A DNA stretch of 64,000 nt, taken from contig CM057830.1 in assembly GCA_030068075.1 (NCBI GenBank), positions 21,236,247 to 21,300,246 on the forward strand, given 5' to 3'. The stretch comes from Paguma larvata (lineage: Eukaryota > Chordata > Mammalia > Carnivora > Viverridae). Shown in pieces: positions 13,046 to 23,854 of the stretch; position 1 is the first letter of the stretch, and the number at the start of each line of letters is the position of its first letter. Under the pieces are notes generated by a model. That model did no database searches. It was not told the origin of the DNA and saw only the letters and a list, made by a program, of their open reading frames with translations. Both the position numbers and the translations under genes were made by a program.

Positions 13046-13656
13046 TGTTTTGTTGGTATTTTTTAGTTTTTATTTAAATACCAGTTAGTTAGGGGCGCCT
13101 CGGTGGCTCAGTCATTTAAGCATCCAACTTCAGCTCAGGTCACGATCTCACAGTTTGTGAGTTTGAGCCCCTCATTGGGCTCTGCACTGACAGTTCAGAG
13201 CCTAGAGCCTGCTTCAGATTCTGTCTCCCTCTCTCTCTCTGCCCCTCCCCTGCTCTTGCTCTGTTTCTCTCTTAAAATTAAATAAATAAATATTTTAAAA
13301 AATTCAGTTAGTTAACAGTGTAATATTAATTTCAGGTGTACAATATAGTGATTCAGCACTTCCATACATCATCTGGTGCTCATCACAAGTGGCCTTCTTA
13401 ATCCCCATCACCTATTTCACCCATCCTCTCCATTCCACCTCCCCTCAAGTAAGCATCCATTTATTTTCTATAGTTGAGTCTGTTTCTTGGTTTACCCCCC
13501 TCTCTCTCTGTTTTCTCTTTTGCTCATTTGTTTCTTAAATTCCACATATGAGTGAAATCATATGGTATTTGTCTTTCTGTGACTGGTTTATTTCACTCAG
13601 CATCATACGCTCTAGCTATCTCCATGTTGTTGCAAATGGCAAGATTTGGATAATAG
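13046..13656 (-). mobile_element. Younger carnivore L1 3' end nested in old L1, antisense
   Basis: 'taatatttaatttcaggtgt'-type sequence followed by 'acaatatagtgattcagcac' (about 13340-13359), 'atctggtgctcatcacaagt' and the complement of the ORF2 end 'catatgagtgaaatcatatg'. This is the carnivore L1 3' end in reverse. It splits the older L1 between 'ttgttattttctg' (13030-13042) and 'atagccatcctaacag' (13660). It was later itself hit by a CAN-SINE (13092-13303). Confidence 0.85.
13092..13303 (+). mobile_element. CAN-SINE inside L1 3' end
   Basis: Head 'ggggcgcctcggtggctcag', body with 'gagcctgcttcagattctgt' and tail 'aaattaaataaataaa'. An exact 10-bp target duplication 'cagttagtta' lies at 13082-13091 and 13304-13313. 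It is the innermost layer of a three-level nest. Confidence 0.96.
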
Positions 13657-15035
13657 CCATCCTAACAGATGTAAGATGATACGTCATTGTTTTCATTCAA
13701 TTTCCCTGATGATTGTTGATTTTGAGCACCTTTTAATATATCTGTTGGTTATGTGTATGTCTTCAGTGAGGAAATGTCTATTAAGGTCTTTTGACTGTTT
13801 TTATATTACATTGTTTGTGGGTTTTTTTCACTACTGAGTAGTAGGAGTTCCTTATAAGTTCTGAATAATTACCCCTTAGGAGATCCATGATTTAAAAATA
13901 TTTTTTCTGTGGGTTGCTGTTTACTCCGTTGATTATTTCCTTTGCTGTGCAGTAGCTTTTTAGTTTATGATGTCCCACTTACCTATTTTTTGCCTTTGTG
14001 GCTTGTGCTTTTGGTATCATATCTAAGAAATCATCACCAAGACCAACATCATGCAGCTTTCCCTTATATTTTCTTCTAGGAGTTTTATAGTTTCAAATCT
14101 TATGTTCAAGTCTTTAACATATTTTGAGTTTATTTTTGTGTATGTTGTGACATAAGGGTTCAATTTCATTTTTTTTTTTTGCATGTGGGTATCCAAGACC
14201 ATTTTGTGAAGAGACTTTCCTTTCCCCATGTGTACTCTTAACATTCTTGTAGAATATCAATTGCCCATCTATGTGTAGGTTTATTTCTGTGTTCTCTATT
14301 CAATTCCATTGGATTATACATCTGTCTTTATGCCACTACCATACTGTTCTGATTCTAATAGCTTTGTAATATGTTTTGAGATCAGGAAGTATGATAGCTC
14401 CAGCTTTGTTCTTCTTTCTCAACATTTGCTTTGGCTCTTTGGGGTCTTTTGTGGTTCCATATGAATTTTAGGATTGTTTTTTCTTTCTGTAAAAAATGCC
14501 TTTGGGATTTTGATATGCATCACATTGAATCAGTGGACTGCTTTGGGTAGTATGGACATCTTTAACAATATTAATTCTTCCTAGCCATGGACATGGATGT
14601 CTTTCCATTTATTTGTGTCTTCTTTAATTTCTTTCAGCAATGTTTTATAGTTTCAGTGCATAAGTGTTTGGTCTCTTTGGTTAAGTTTATTCCTAACTGT
14701 TTTATTCTTTTTGATGCTACTGAAAATGGGATTGTTTTCTTAATTTCCTTTCTGGATTGTTCATTGTTCATGTATAAAAAAGCAATTGCTCTTTGTATGA
14801 TCATTTCCTATCCTGAAAATTCACTGAATTTTTTTATTAGTTCTGACAGTTTTTTGTGGAATCTTTAGGGTGTTTTACATAAAATATAGTGTCATTGTGA
14901 GCAAAGACATAACTTTATATCTTCCATTTAGATTTGGATGCCTTTTGTTTCTTTTTTCTTGCCTAATTGCTCTGGTTAAGATTTTTAGTACTGTTGTGAA
15001 TGGAAGTAGTGGGAATAGGCATCCTTGCTGACATC

Positions 15036-15445
15036 AGTGATGACTATAAATGTAAAATTCCTCAACAAAATACAAGCAAAGCAAATTAAAAAACATTAAA
15101 AGAATCATACACCACAATATAGGAGAAGTGATCCCTAGACTGCAAGGATGACTAAATACATGAAAATCAATCAATGCAATACACCACATTCACAGAGTGA
15201 AGGATAAAAATCAGATGATCATCAACAAATTCAGAAAAAGCATTTGACAAAATGAAACACCCTTTGAGGACAAAAATAATGAACAAACTAGGAATAGAAG
15301 AAAATCACCTCAATATAGTAAAGGCCATACATGACAAGCCCATAGCTAACATCATATTCAATGATGAAAAGTTGAGAGATTTTCCTCTAAGATCAAGAAC
15401 AAGGCAAGGGTATCTACTCTCACTAGATACAATGCAGTAATGAGT
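15036..15445 (+). pseudogene. Inverted 5' arm of the same L1: ORF2 reverse-transcriptase piece
   Basis: Sense-strand ORF2p fragment. The open frame 15252-15440 reads KIMNKLGIEENHLNIVKAIH, then DKPIANIIFND, and ends with TRQGYLLSL, which is the L1 RT segment just upstream of its catalytic YADD-type motif. The preceding 200 bp also align in idea to ORF2 (aaattcctcaacaaaatac... and the INAIHH-type region) but with breaks. The piece ends where the antisense arm begins in L1 coordinates, so the two arms are one twin-primed insertion. It is too short and broken to encode a functional RT. Confidence 0.85.
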
Positions 15446-16015
15446 TAAGAAATTATTACTGCAAAGTCAAAGCGAGGAGGTTCATACTGTGTAGTAAAAA
15501 ATATTTGGTAAACTCTCAACTCTAATAACAAATTAGGTCAGGTATGTAATGAACTTGTAGCCTTAGGGAAGTAAAGGAATAATAAAGTGTTAGTAGTACG
15601 TGTTGGTTGCTACTGGTTATGTTTACAATGTGTTACTAAGAAATAGGTGAGCGCACAAAATAATTGGATGATTTGCAAGTAGAAATGAAAAAGCACAGAG
15701 AAAAATCTTCAAATTTAGGGACCTGTAGGGTTGAAAAAGGCAAGTGATTCTCAAACCCAAACAGTAATAGAAAGGTTTAAGAAATGCTTTGAGCAAAAAA
15801 GGGCTGATTAAAATTCAGAATTTCATTAAGTGTCAAATCAAGAGTTGATCATCACACAAATTGTTGAAACATGAGAATGCATCAAATTACCTCTGAGTAA
15901 ATATCTGAGACTCACAGTGAAGACTGCAGGACCCAGAAACTCCTTTCCAATAAACAAAATGTCTTTGGAAAAGAAAATAATGTCATATTCTCATGGTACC
16001 AGTAATTAAATCCAG
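15446..16015. other. Unassigned sequence
   Basis: No gene recognised. It may include further degraded L1, which I cannot confirm. Confidence 0.35.
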
Positions 16016-16019
16016 AAGG

Positions 16020-16142
16020 GTAAGAACAGGGTCTAAAACTCAAATCACAATAGGTATAAACTAGACCATCATGCTGTACACCTTAAGCTTATACAGTGAT
16101 GTATGTCAGTTATTTCTCAGTAAAGTGAAAAAGAATCAAAGA
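16020..16142 (+). mobile_element. Old L1 3' terminal fragment
   Basis: 'atgctgtacaccttaagctt' (16070-16089) followed by 'atgtcagttatttctcagta' is the typical end of old L1 3' UTRs in sense. Only the last 120 bp or so is recognisable. Confidence 0.65.
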
Positions 16143-16685
16143 ACAATAGCACATGGGAAGATTTTGTTTTGCAAATAACTGTAGGTGTGACTGTTGGCAC
16201 ATGACGCTTAACTGAAATCAGTAAGAAACTGGTCAAGTTCTTGAGAAAGTCAGGAATAAAAGAGGCTACCTGTTTGAGATTTAAAACCATACCTGGTTCT
16301 CAAACTTTATATGAACATAAAGAAGACTGAAAAGTAATGGACAAAGAGAACATTCTCCAAGCTCAATTCTCCAAGGTGGCTAAGGAGAACAGAAAAGGAG
16401 GGACCTTTTGGGCAGAACCAATGGCTCAGGAGAACAGTGGCCTAGGAAGCAGAGGTAGAGCCTAACAAAGGAGCATTATCTGCCCACTGGGTAGTGGTCT
16501 GTTGTATAGTCTGCCCTAGTAAGATTTCAAAACTAAAAGAGACAAATGATTACTGCATAACCTTCCATTTTTTAAATATGAGTGTTTATTGTACACAACC
16601 TATCTCTGTTCTACCAGTGTATAATGGTTGAGTGTGGGGCAGATAACCTTCTTTTTGGCTATAAGAAAATACTTTAATCTCTCTT
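16143..16685. other. Unassigned sequence
   Basis: No gene or repeat family recognised. Confidence 0.35.
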
Positions 16686-16689
16686 GTCT

Positions 16690-16830
16690 CCACTCATACT
16701 GACATTTATTCATTCAACAAATATTTATTTTCTCTGTATTCAGCCCTGGAACAAGAGTAGTGAACAAGGAATATGTGGATGCTCAGTTTGATGAAGCTTG
16801 CTTTCCATTGGAAAAAGCAGATCGTTAGAT
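16690..16830 (-). repeat. L2 LINE 3' end, antisense
   Basis: 'ttattcattcaacaaatatt' (about 16706-16725) followed by 'agccctggaacaagagtagt' is the reverse complement of the L2 3' terminus. It is ancient. Confidence 0.65.
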
Positions 16831-16924
16831 GTAAGTCCTCTTTACCACATAAAGAAAGTTGTATTACCAAGTAAGAGAGAGTTATAGTATAAAAAATTGG
16901 AAAATAAAGGAAAAAAGGAAAAAT

Positions 16925-17430
16925 TAAGTCAACCCGTCACACTGACATCATATATCATGACATAAACTGCCACCAGTGTGATTACTTTAAAAAGTTATCC
17001 TGATAATGATATGCCACTCCTTTGCCTAAAATTCTTGAGTAGCCCTCCACTGGCCTAGGGCAACTACAAACACCTTGAAAAGGCTTCACAGCACTTTACA
17101 CCTTGGCCTCTGCTTACCCAAAGGTTCTTTTAACTTGTCTGTCCTATTCTCATGCCACCCACCTTCCTCACAGTTTTCTGGAGTCACCTTGAATAATTCG
17201 AGTTTGCCAGAGTGCTCTACCCTTTCATACTCTGCTGAGACCCCCCTGCATCTGTGCATACTTCTATAATGTGAATGTCACCCAAATACAGATTTTTATT
17301 TATCTCTTTCTTTACTGAGCTCCTGCGGGTAGAAAGACATTGATCTTTAAGTTTCCAGTACTTACCATACTTGATGCATAGTAGGTGTCCACAAATATTT
17401 ACTGAAATGATTAAATAAAAGCAGAGGTAT
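16925..17430 (+). repeat. L2 LINE fragment, sense
   Basis: The texture and order 'aaacaccttgaaaaggcttc', 'ctgtcctattctcatgccac', then 'gcatagtaggtgtccacaaa' and 'tatttactgaaatgatt' (17376-17412) follow L2 in sense. The 64-codon frame 17075-17269 is part of it and is not a gene. Confidence 0.65.
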
Positions 17431-17439
17431 ATATTATCC

Positions 17440-17943
17440 CATATAGAACAAGCAAAATGTATTTTGAACTTTTAGAATTTAGTCATTGCAAGTTGTTACT
17501 TGTAATAATTACATTGTTTTGAGGGATATATATAATTGTTCATGTCTGATGGCATCATAATCTAAACATACTTATTGAAAATCTGCAAAAATAACTCCCC
17601 CTATAAAAAATAGCATCCCAAATGGAACACTGCCTTCTGCAAAAATGTACTTTTATTCACCTTTCAAATTCTTACAAATTTGACAGTCTGTTTATTTCTA
17701 CAGAAAAAGTCAAACCTAATAAATATGTAAATCACTGTATTCTTTAATTGTGTATTTAAACTCTCTGCTTTGACATGTGTACTTCAAGCTTGGCTCTAGG
17801 CTAAGACAATCTTGAAGGTGAGGTGGGTTTCTGATGTTCTTCTGGAATGCGTATTTACAATTTGACACTGAGAATTAAAATACTGTGCCTTAACACTTCC
17901 TAATTTTTTCTGTCTATGGGAGAATATTAAAAAACAAAAACAA
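17440..17943. other. Unassigned AT-rich sequence
   Basis: No gene or repeat family recognised. Confidence 0.4.
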
Positions 17944-18155
17944 GGGGCGCCTGGGTGGCTCAGTCGGTTAAGCGTCCGACTTCGGCTCAGGTCATGATCT
18001 CACAGTTTGTAGGTTCCAGCCCCACGTCAGGCTCTGTGCAGACAGCTCAGAGCCTGCTGCCTGCTTCAGATTCTGTATCTCCCTCTCTCTCTGCTCCTCC
18101 CCCACTCATGCTCTGTCTCTCAAAAATTAAATAAATATTAAAAACAAAAACCAAA
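17944..18155 (+). mobile_element. Young-looking CAN-SINE (SINEC_Fc)
   Basis: The head is close to the felid consensus as I know it: 'ggggcgcctgggtggctcag' followed by 'tcggttaagcgtccgacttc', with intact-looking A-box and near-intact B-box (gtaggttccagcc) regions of the tRNA-like promoter. The A-rich flanks (aaaaacaaaaacaa on the left, aaaaacaaaaaccaaaaa on the right) blur the target duplication. Confidence 0.96.
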
Positions 18156-18159
18156 AAAC

Positions 18160-19684
18160 ACCGAGAGAATCACTTCTAAGGAGGAAAGTGGAGTACAGAC
18201 GATAATATCTTTCTGTTATGTTTTGAAATGAAAATAAAATGAGGGTCTTTGCATGCCTTTCCTTCTCATATCTACTTAGAAATAAAAACCACAACTATTT
18301 TTTGCCTTTCTCATTTGACAGGTGCATATTAAAATTACTGTTATTTGTTGCACTGCTTCCTGAATAATAGTTCTTTAAAAAACACTGTTATTTGTAAAAT
18401 GTAAACATTTCATTCACATGTAGAGGTACTCTGTAAATGGAATCTAGTAGGACAGTTTGCAAAGTTGGTATATTTTGAAAACTGAGTGTTTTTGCTGAAT
18501 GTACAAAGAGAAGAATTTACAGTCCGAGCAATAACTTATAAAAACCAAAATGGAAACGTACAGAGGATTGGTTAGAGGTCTTTCTGTCTGTAGGGAAGGA
18601 TAGGGAATATCTGAAATAATGAAGAACAAAGCCCTTCCGTTTCTCTTATTCCAGATTGTTTAATCCTTTTTCTGTTAGTTATAGTACATGCACAGAAATG
18701 AAAAAAAAAACGTATTCAACTATGAAATTATGGTAGTAAGTTATTTGGATAACATGTAATTTTATAGCTTGTGGGGAATTCACATAAATGTTTAAGACAG
18801 AATATGGGAAAGACCTACAAGTTTTAAAGTTAGACATTTTGCTTAAAACAATACAACAAAGTGAATTAAGTAAATAAAATTAAGTTTTATTGTTTAAATA
18901 TTATTTTAGTCATTCTAAGCTACTTATATCTTTCTAGAGTCTGTTGGCCACTCATAATCTAGGAAAGGACAGTGATTTACAAACTGATTACACCACACCG
19001 TGGTAAATTCAATGATGGAAGAACCGTTAAGGGAAAGAACAGCATATACTAGTTTGTGTGTGCATGTACGCGGGCATTCCCAAACATGCATTTGGTGTGG
19101 TTTACAGAGAAGGCAACATTTTATGTGCATGTTAAAAAGTACATAGCAGTTTATGAGATAGAGACTGGCAAGGAGGGGATGTGTTTCAGATCTGGCAAAG
19201 ATGCTGAAATATGGATGAATATGGTATAGTTAACAAACGGTGAAGAATTTGATATATATCACTAACATTTTATGTTATCTATTATTCTCGAAAGAATGTT
19301 TTTCCTAATATTATTTCACCATGTGATCCTCTGCTCCTCTGCTCAAACGTAATATTTGGAAACCCCATTTATGAACAAATTATCTCAGATGATCTCAGAA
19401 ACAGATGTTTTGTTTGATTAGGGTTTACAGAGAAGTCCCCACCTCAAACCCCTCAGGTGATCTCTAATGACATTCAGAGAAACCCCTTAGAGATCACTGA
19501 GCACAATATGAAATTTACTGTCCTACGTGATCTGGCCCTATATTATTTGTATCCAGATTGCTCTCTAGTTTACATGTTTGTCAAATTCTGAGCTGAAACG
19601 TCAAAGAATTTTTTTTTAAATTCCCCGTACATCACAGTGGAGTCTTGCTACCACAGCTGTTTGAACTTTAACAGCAGTATCAGG
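18160..19684. other. Unassigned AT-rich sequence
   Basis: No gene or RNA recognised. The small minus-strand frames at 18444-18629 and 18924-19130 show no domain. Confidence 0.4.
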
Positions 19685-19705
19685 TGGGGGTGGGGGTGGG
19701 GGTGT
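19685..19705 (+). repeat. GTGGGG short tandem repeat
   Basis: Three to four copies of a GTGGGG hexamer. The run of G4-5 blocks could in principle fold as a G-quadruplex on this strand. Confidence 0.85.
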
Positions 19706-20052
19706 GATTATGCTGTTGTAACAAACAAACCCCAAGCCTCAGACAACAAAAATTTATTTTTTGCTCATGCTATATGATATAGATAAGTAAAGGCTCTCTG
19801 CTCGTTGCAAACACTCGGGAACTCAGGCTGATAAAAGTACTTTCTCAAAAATTTGTTCCGTGATAGTCTTGGCAGAGCGAAGAGAATTTAGCAAAGCACT
19901 CATTGCCTCTTAAACCTGCTTCGGAAGAGGCATATTTCATTTCCATTTCACATTTTATTGGCCAAACAAATCCATGTATCTATGCCAAACTTAACCAGCA
20001 TCAGAGAAATGTAATCCTAACACGTACCTGGAAGTACAGAAATACTCAGCAA
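19706..20052 (-). mobile_element. MLT1-like LTR fragment, antisense
   Basis: 'gctgttgtaacaaacaaacc', 'acaacaaaaatttatttttt', 'gctcatgctat' and 'attttattggccaaacaaat' (about 19950-19970) read as the complement of an MLT1-type LTR. It is degenerate. The 65-codon open frame 19903-20100 is incidental. Confidence 0.6.
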
Positions 20053-20054
20053 AC

Positions 20055-20538
20055 TGCACTAATGACTTCTACACTGCCCATGCCTGTTCTTCCTCCTTAA
20101 TTACAAGTATATTTCATTTATACCATTTTTTTTGTATGTATGTGAGAAGGAAAGAACTCAGGTTTCTCTTTTACAAAGTAGAGCTTCAGAACTTGATAGC
20201 TAAACAGGCAACTTGGTCTTGGCTATGACTTAAAAGCAGTAAGACTGACCTATGGCAGATGACGACTAGACAGCAGAAAAGGAATCTAGTACAAGCAGAG
20301 GGAACATAAAATATAAAACAAAAACTAGAAGGGGACACAGTCAATGTATCAGTAGGGTGCCTTTTTGACAGTGATGTACTTCCTAGTCTATCTTATTTAA
20401 CACCATGATATTAATGCTATATACTTTTGGGTTCATCTGCCTTAAATATATGTCTCTAATAATGCCTGAAGGCAAAGCTTTCAATATCTGCTTGGAAATT
20501 AAATTAGTAAAACTTTGGCTGAGAGAATCTATGGCAAA

Positions 20539-20540
<2 letters not shown>
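20055..20540. other. Unassigned sequence
   Basis: No gene or repeat family recognised. Confidence 0.4.

Positions 20541-20583
<43 letters not shown>
20541..20583 (+). repeat. (GT)21 microsatellite
   Basis: A pure GT tract that also explains the poly-His-Thr run in the minus-strand open frame. It is a likely polymorphic marker. Confidence 0.97.
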
Positions 20584-20585
<2 letters not shown>

Positions 20586-20589
20586 TATA

Positions 20590-21188
20590 CACACATACAG
20601 AGTTTAATAAAGTTAGTCATAGTTAAGTGCAGAAAATATACAATCTATGTCTGATGTAAAGCTTAAACTAATTCCCCTTTTTTGTTTCTTAACAGGATGT
20701 TGGTGGTGCCTTATCCAGAAGGCATGACAGAGTCTTTATCTAGATCAAGGTCTCAATCTTCACTTGAGCTCTATATCTCTCACCTGTTGTAGCTTCTATG
20801 TTCCACATTTTATCATGCTGTGCTACTTGCTTTAGGCTATCAGAAATGGTAATTGTGGTAATTTATCAGTGTCCCTCTGCTTGCAGTTGCTTTCCTTTCT
20901 GTCCTTAAATCTTTCTTCCTGGATACAGAATTAATCAGCTGTACTACTAGGTCAATCAGTGTTACTACTTCTTTCCCTAATTGCTGTTGCATTCATCTGG
21001 ATGATTCTGGAACTGCCACTGCACTGTCACTAGAAACCAAACACCTCTTCTCTGTTACATCTCTCAGTTACTCCCATGTTTTTACTGCTGCCCTTTTTCT
21101 AAGAGTATTTTATAGGATTCAGGGATTCTTACTTTGGCTTGAAAAGCAGGTTTTTTTTCCCCCAAAGCCATTTCCCCTCCTCTTTAAA
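20590..21188. other. Unassigned sequence
   Basis: No gene or repeat family recognised. Confidence 0.4.
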
Positions 21189-21189
21189 C

Positions 21190-21300
21190 AGTAAATGTAA
21201 TAAACATTTACAGGGCACCTATTTTGGCAGATACTGTGCTAAATGCTAGGAATTCAGAAATGGATTGAGTATGGTCCCTGCCTATATGAACCCACATATC
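21190..21300 (-). repeat. L2 LINE 3' end, antisense
   Basis: 'aaacatttacagggcaccta', 'gatactgtgctaaatgctag' and 'atggtccctgcctatatgaa' follow the reverse complement of the L2 3' end. Confidence 0.7.
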
Positions 21301-21698
21301 TCTTACGGGCCCAAACCAAAAGACCTACAGCAGTTAAGGAAGTCCCTTAAAAAAAAAGAAGCAGGTTGGGATGTAAGACAATAGAGTTAACTAGGACTAT
21401 GGCGAATCAAAGGACACCTATCCATTGTTGTTATGAGGGTAAGTAATCAGAGATTTTCCAATTTACATGTGAGTTAAAGTCTTGAATTTGAAATATTTAA
21501 GTGTTGGCAATTAGTCTAAAAATTTTAAACACTGTATGAATCCCATAAGACATATTCGTGGATTGGATGAAACTTTAAGACTACTAAGGTTGACTTTTGA
21601 TGTAAGCCATTTACAATGTAATGTTTTTTGTTTGTTTGTTTTTTTACCTTTCTGCACTTCCCAAAAACATTATTTGCTTATGTGTGATGTGTGATTTA

Positions 21699-22064
21699 CA
21701 TGTTGATTATATAATCCAGATAGCTCTGGCCCTAACTGATAGAAAAAGAGTTAAGAAAATAATGAGTTTAAAACCTAAGAAGCAAAAATATGACCTGGGA
21801 TCTCAATGTTGATAAAATAACTTCAATTGAAACTAAGTACTTGCCAGGATCTCAATGAAGCTGGGATTGAGAGAGAGAGGCCATGTTGATTATATAATCC
21901 AGATAGCTCTGGCCCTAACTGATAGAAAAAGAGTTAAGAAAATAATGAGTTTAAAACCTAAGAAGCAAAAATATGACCTGGGATCTCAATGTTGATAAAA
22001 TAACTTCAACTGAAACTAAGTACTTGCCAGGATCTCAATGAAGCTGGGATTGAGAGAGAGAGGC
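21699..22064 (+). repeat. 183-bp direct tandem duplication, 2 copies
   Basis: Copy 1 is 21699-21881 and copy 2 is 21882-22064. Reading them side by side I see one difference (cttcaattgaaac versus cttcaactgaaac). Each copy starts 'catgttgattatataatcc' and ends 'gattgagagagagaggc'. Only a 2-bp match (ca) is shared at the breakpoints, consistent with replication slippage or end-joining rather than recombination between older repeats. The unit has no recognised repeat or coding content. Confidence 0.96.
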
Positions 22065-22119
22065 CAGGCAGCAATGTCAGTGAAGCAGGAAAGCCATGAG
22101 TTAACAAATATATTCAATA

Positions 22120-22225
22120 TAATTACTCAATTGCATCCACTAAGCAAACATTTGTTGAGTATCCTATGCCAGAGCAGGACTATGTTAGGTCCAGGATTTA
22201 CAAATATTAGCAGATCAAAATCTCC
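22120..22225 (-). repeat. L2 LINE 3' end, antisense
   Basis: 'aagcaaacatttgttgagta' (about 22142-22161), 'ggactatgttaggtccagg' and 'atttacaaatat' follow the complement of the L2 terminus. It lies directly downstream of the 183-bp duplication. Confidence 0.6.
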
Positions 22226-22229
22226 ATGT

Positions 22230-23850
22230 CTCAGCACAATATGAATGGGGATTCTTAGGCAAAATGACTTACGGAGGGAGTGGTATCAGGGGAAAAGTTG
22301 TAAGGGAGGAAGGGAAGCAGATATGTCAGATGAAGAAGCTAGTCAAAGACATGGTTTTAGAAATTTAGATTCAACTTGATCGCATGAGGAGTGTAAGTTG
22401 CAGCACAGGGGTTTTCCAGACAAGAGGAGGAGGTAGGCTATTACATACCTGGATCAACAAGTCATTTGTTAGAGCTGCTGCAAGGAGGAATACTACCCCA
22501 TAGTGTCTCCTGGTGTGATGGCTCCAGTTAGCCAAGAGCAATATTCCAGCCCAAGGTAAGGGAAGCCAGTACCAACAGCATAGCTGTGTGCCTGGCTCAG
22601 TAGAGGCAATCTGGACAATGGCAGAATATGTTAAATATGTTACATCCTTTGTTCAAAGCAATTAGAAATCAATGGAGACAATCAAGTACACAAAAAGGCA
22701 TGAGGAATGCTACAACTCAGTTGTTTTCTAAATGTCATGGGAACAGTGGGTAGTATGCAGGAACTAAGGAGAGATTGGTAAAGACTTCCTGAAGGATGCA
22801 GGAATGAAGCTGACTGTTGAGTATGTGTTTGGATATTTCAGGTGGGAAGAGTCATCCTAAACCAAAGCAATAACTTATGTAGAGGCCTCAAGGAGTGAGA
22901 GAATATTCAGGGTCTATCAGTCACTGCAATGAAGCATTTGAGGAGCTAAAACTGGAAAGGTTGCTCTAACTAAAATGAGTCATTTTTATTATTATTGTGG
23001 CTAGGTATTTGGACACTTTCTTCAAAGTGGTGTAGAATCATTAAGGATTTTGGCCAAAGAAGAGTAATTATACAAACAAAAGACAAAGAGAAATCTACTC
23101 TGCATGTGCCTTCACCAAAAGAGATCCAGACAGAAGGAAAATGCAAAGCTATAGTTCCATGTCTGCAGTGTAGGAAGCATCCTTAATCATCTGGATGACT
23201 GCAGAAGAAGTTCCAGGAGTGAACACAAGTAATCATTTTTTATTATAGAACCAGTGGGAGGCAGCATTATTTAGTGGAATTTACATTAATTGTATACAAG
23301 AGAAAGATCCCTCTATTTTATCACCTTCGAATTCTGAAATAAATCACCCTTTACAATTTTTTTCGCCCAATCTGAAAAATAGATGAAACAGGGCACTTTC
23401 AGTAACCAAGACACATGAAGTGACTGCCTTTTCAGTTTACAAAAAAAAAGATCATTGATCACAAGCATCTTGAAAATCTATACATGATGATGTTCGGCTG
23501 ACTGCCATTCATGCCAGTCCACTGAGAGTCATAAGCCATAGCAGCGAGGTAGCCATACAAAGCATTCTGTAAGAAAGATAACTTAAAAGAAGGAAATGTT
23601 GGAAAAGGTTTATTATGAAATATAGGGATTGCCAAGGGAAAAGAATATTCTGTTGGGTAAGTATTAGTTATTATTGTTGAAGTTTAATACAATTCCATAT
23701 TCAGGCCACAGATTTCAGTGTAATGCCAATAAGTAAAAGGCGGCTTGAGAAAACATCACTGAAGGCAATAATTAAAGGCCTGTTAATATATTTTAGTGAA
23801 AAAGTATATTCATGTTGCATAGCTGCAACAGCTTCCAAGCAGTGATTTAT
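22230..23850. other. Unassigned sequence
   Basis: No gene or named repeat recognised. Small frames such as 22995-23186 show no domain. Confidence 0.4.
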
Positions 23851-23854
23851 AAAT

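Larger units (their letters stand above)
12400..15035 (-). mobile_element. Old L1 (L1M-type), 3' part, antisense arm of a twin-primed copy
   Basis: From left to right the plus strand carries the complement of the L1 3' UTR (12400-12800, with 'aagtggaatcatgcagtat' near 12640), then the 3' UTR/ORF2 end ('tgtgcaagggttccaatttt', 12991-13010), then ORF2 upstream (13660-15035). The minus-strand frame at 14023-14244 contains ORF2p C-terminal residues such as [13 protein letters not shown]. The left end is the L1 3' terminus. The right end reaches the RT region just downstream of the RQG motif. It is interrupted by a younger L1 end at about 13046-13656. It is not coding. Confidence 0.85.

Noticed and set aside
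17944..18155. tRNA-like head with A and B boxes as a possible tRNA gene
   Set aside because: It is the tRNA-derived part of a SINE followed by the CT-rich body and A-rich tail, and it does not form a tRNA gene.
20383..20592. Minus-strand frame with a poly-(His-Thr) start
   Set aside because: The run is the translation of a GT microsatellite.
21699..22064. Repeated unit considered as a CRISPR-like or satellite array
   Set aside because: Only two contiguous 183-bp copies without spacers in a mammalian genome; it is a simple tandem duplication.
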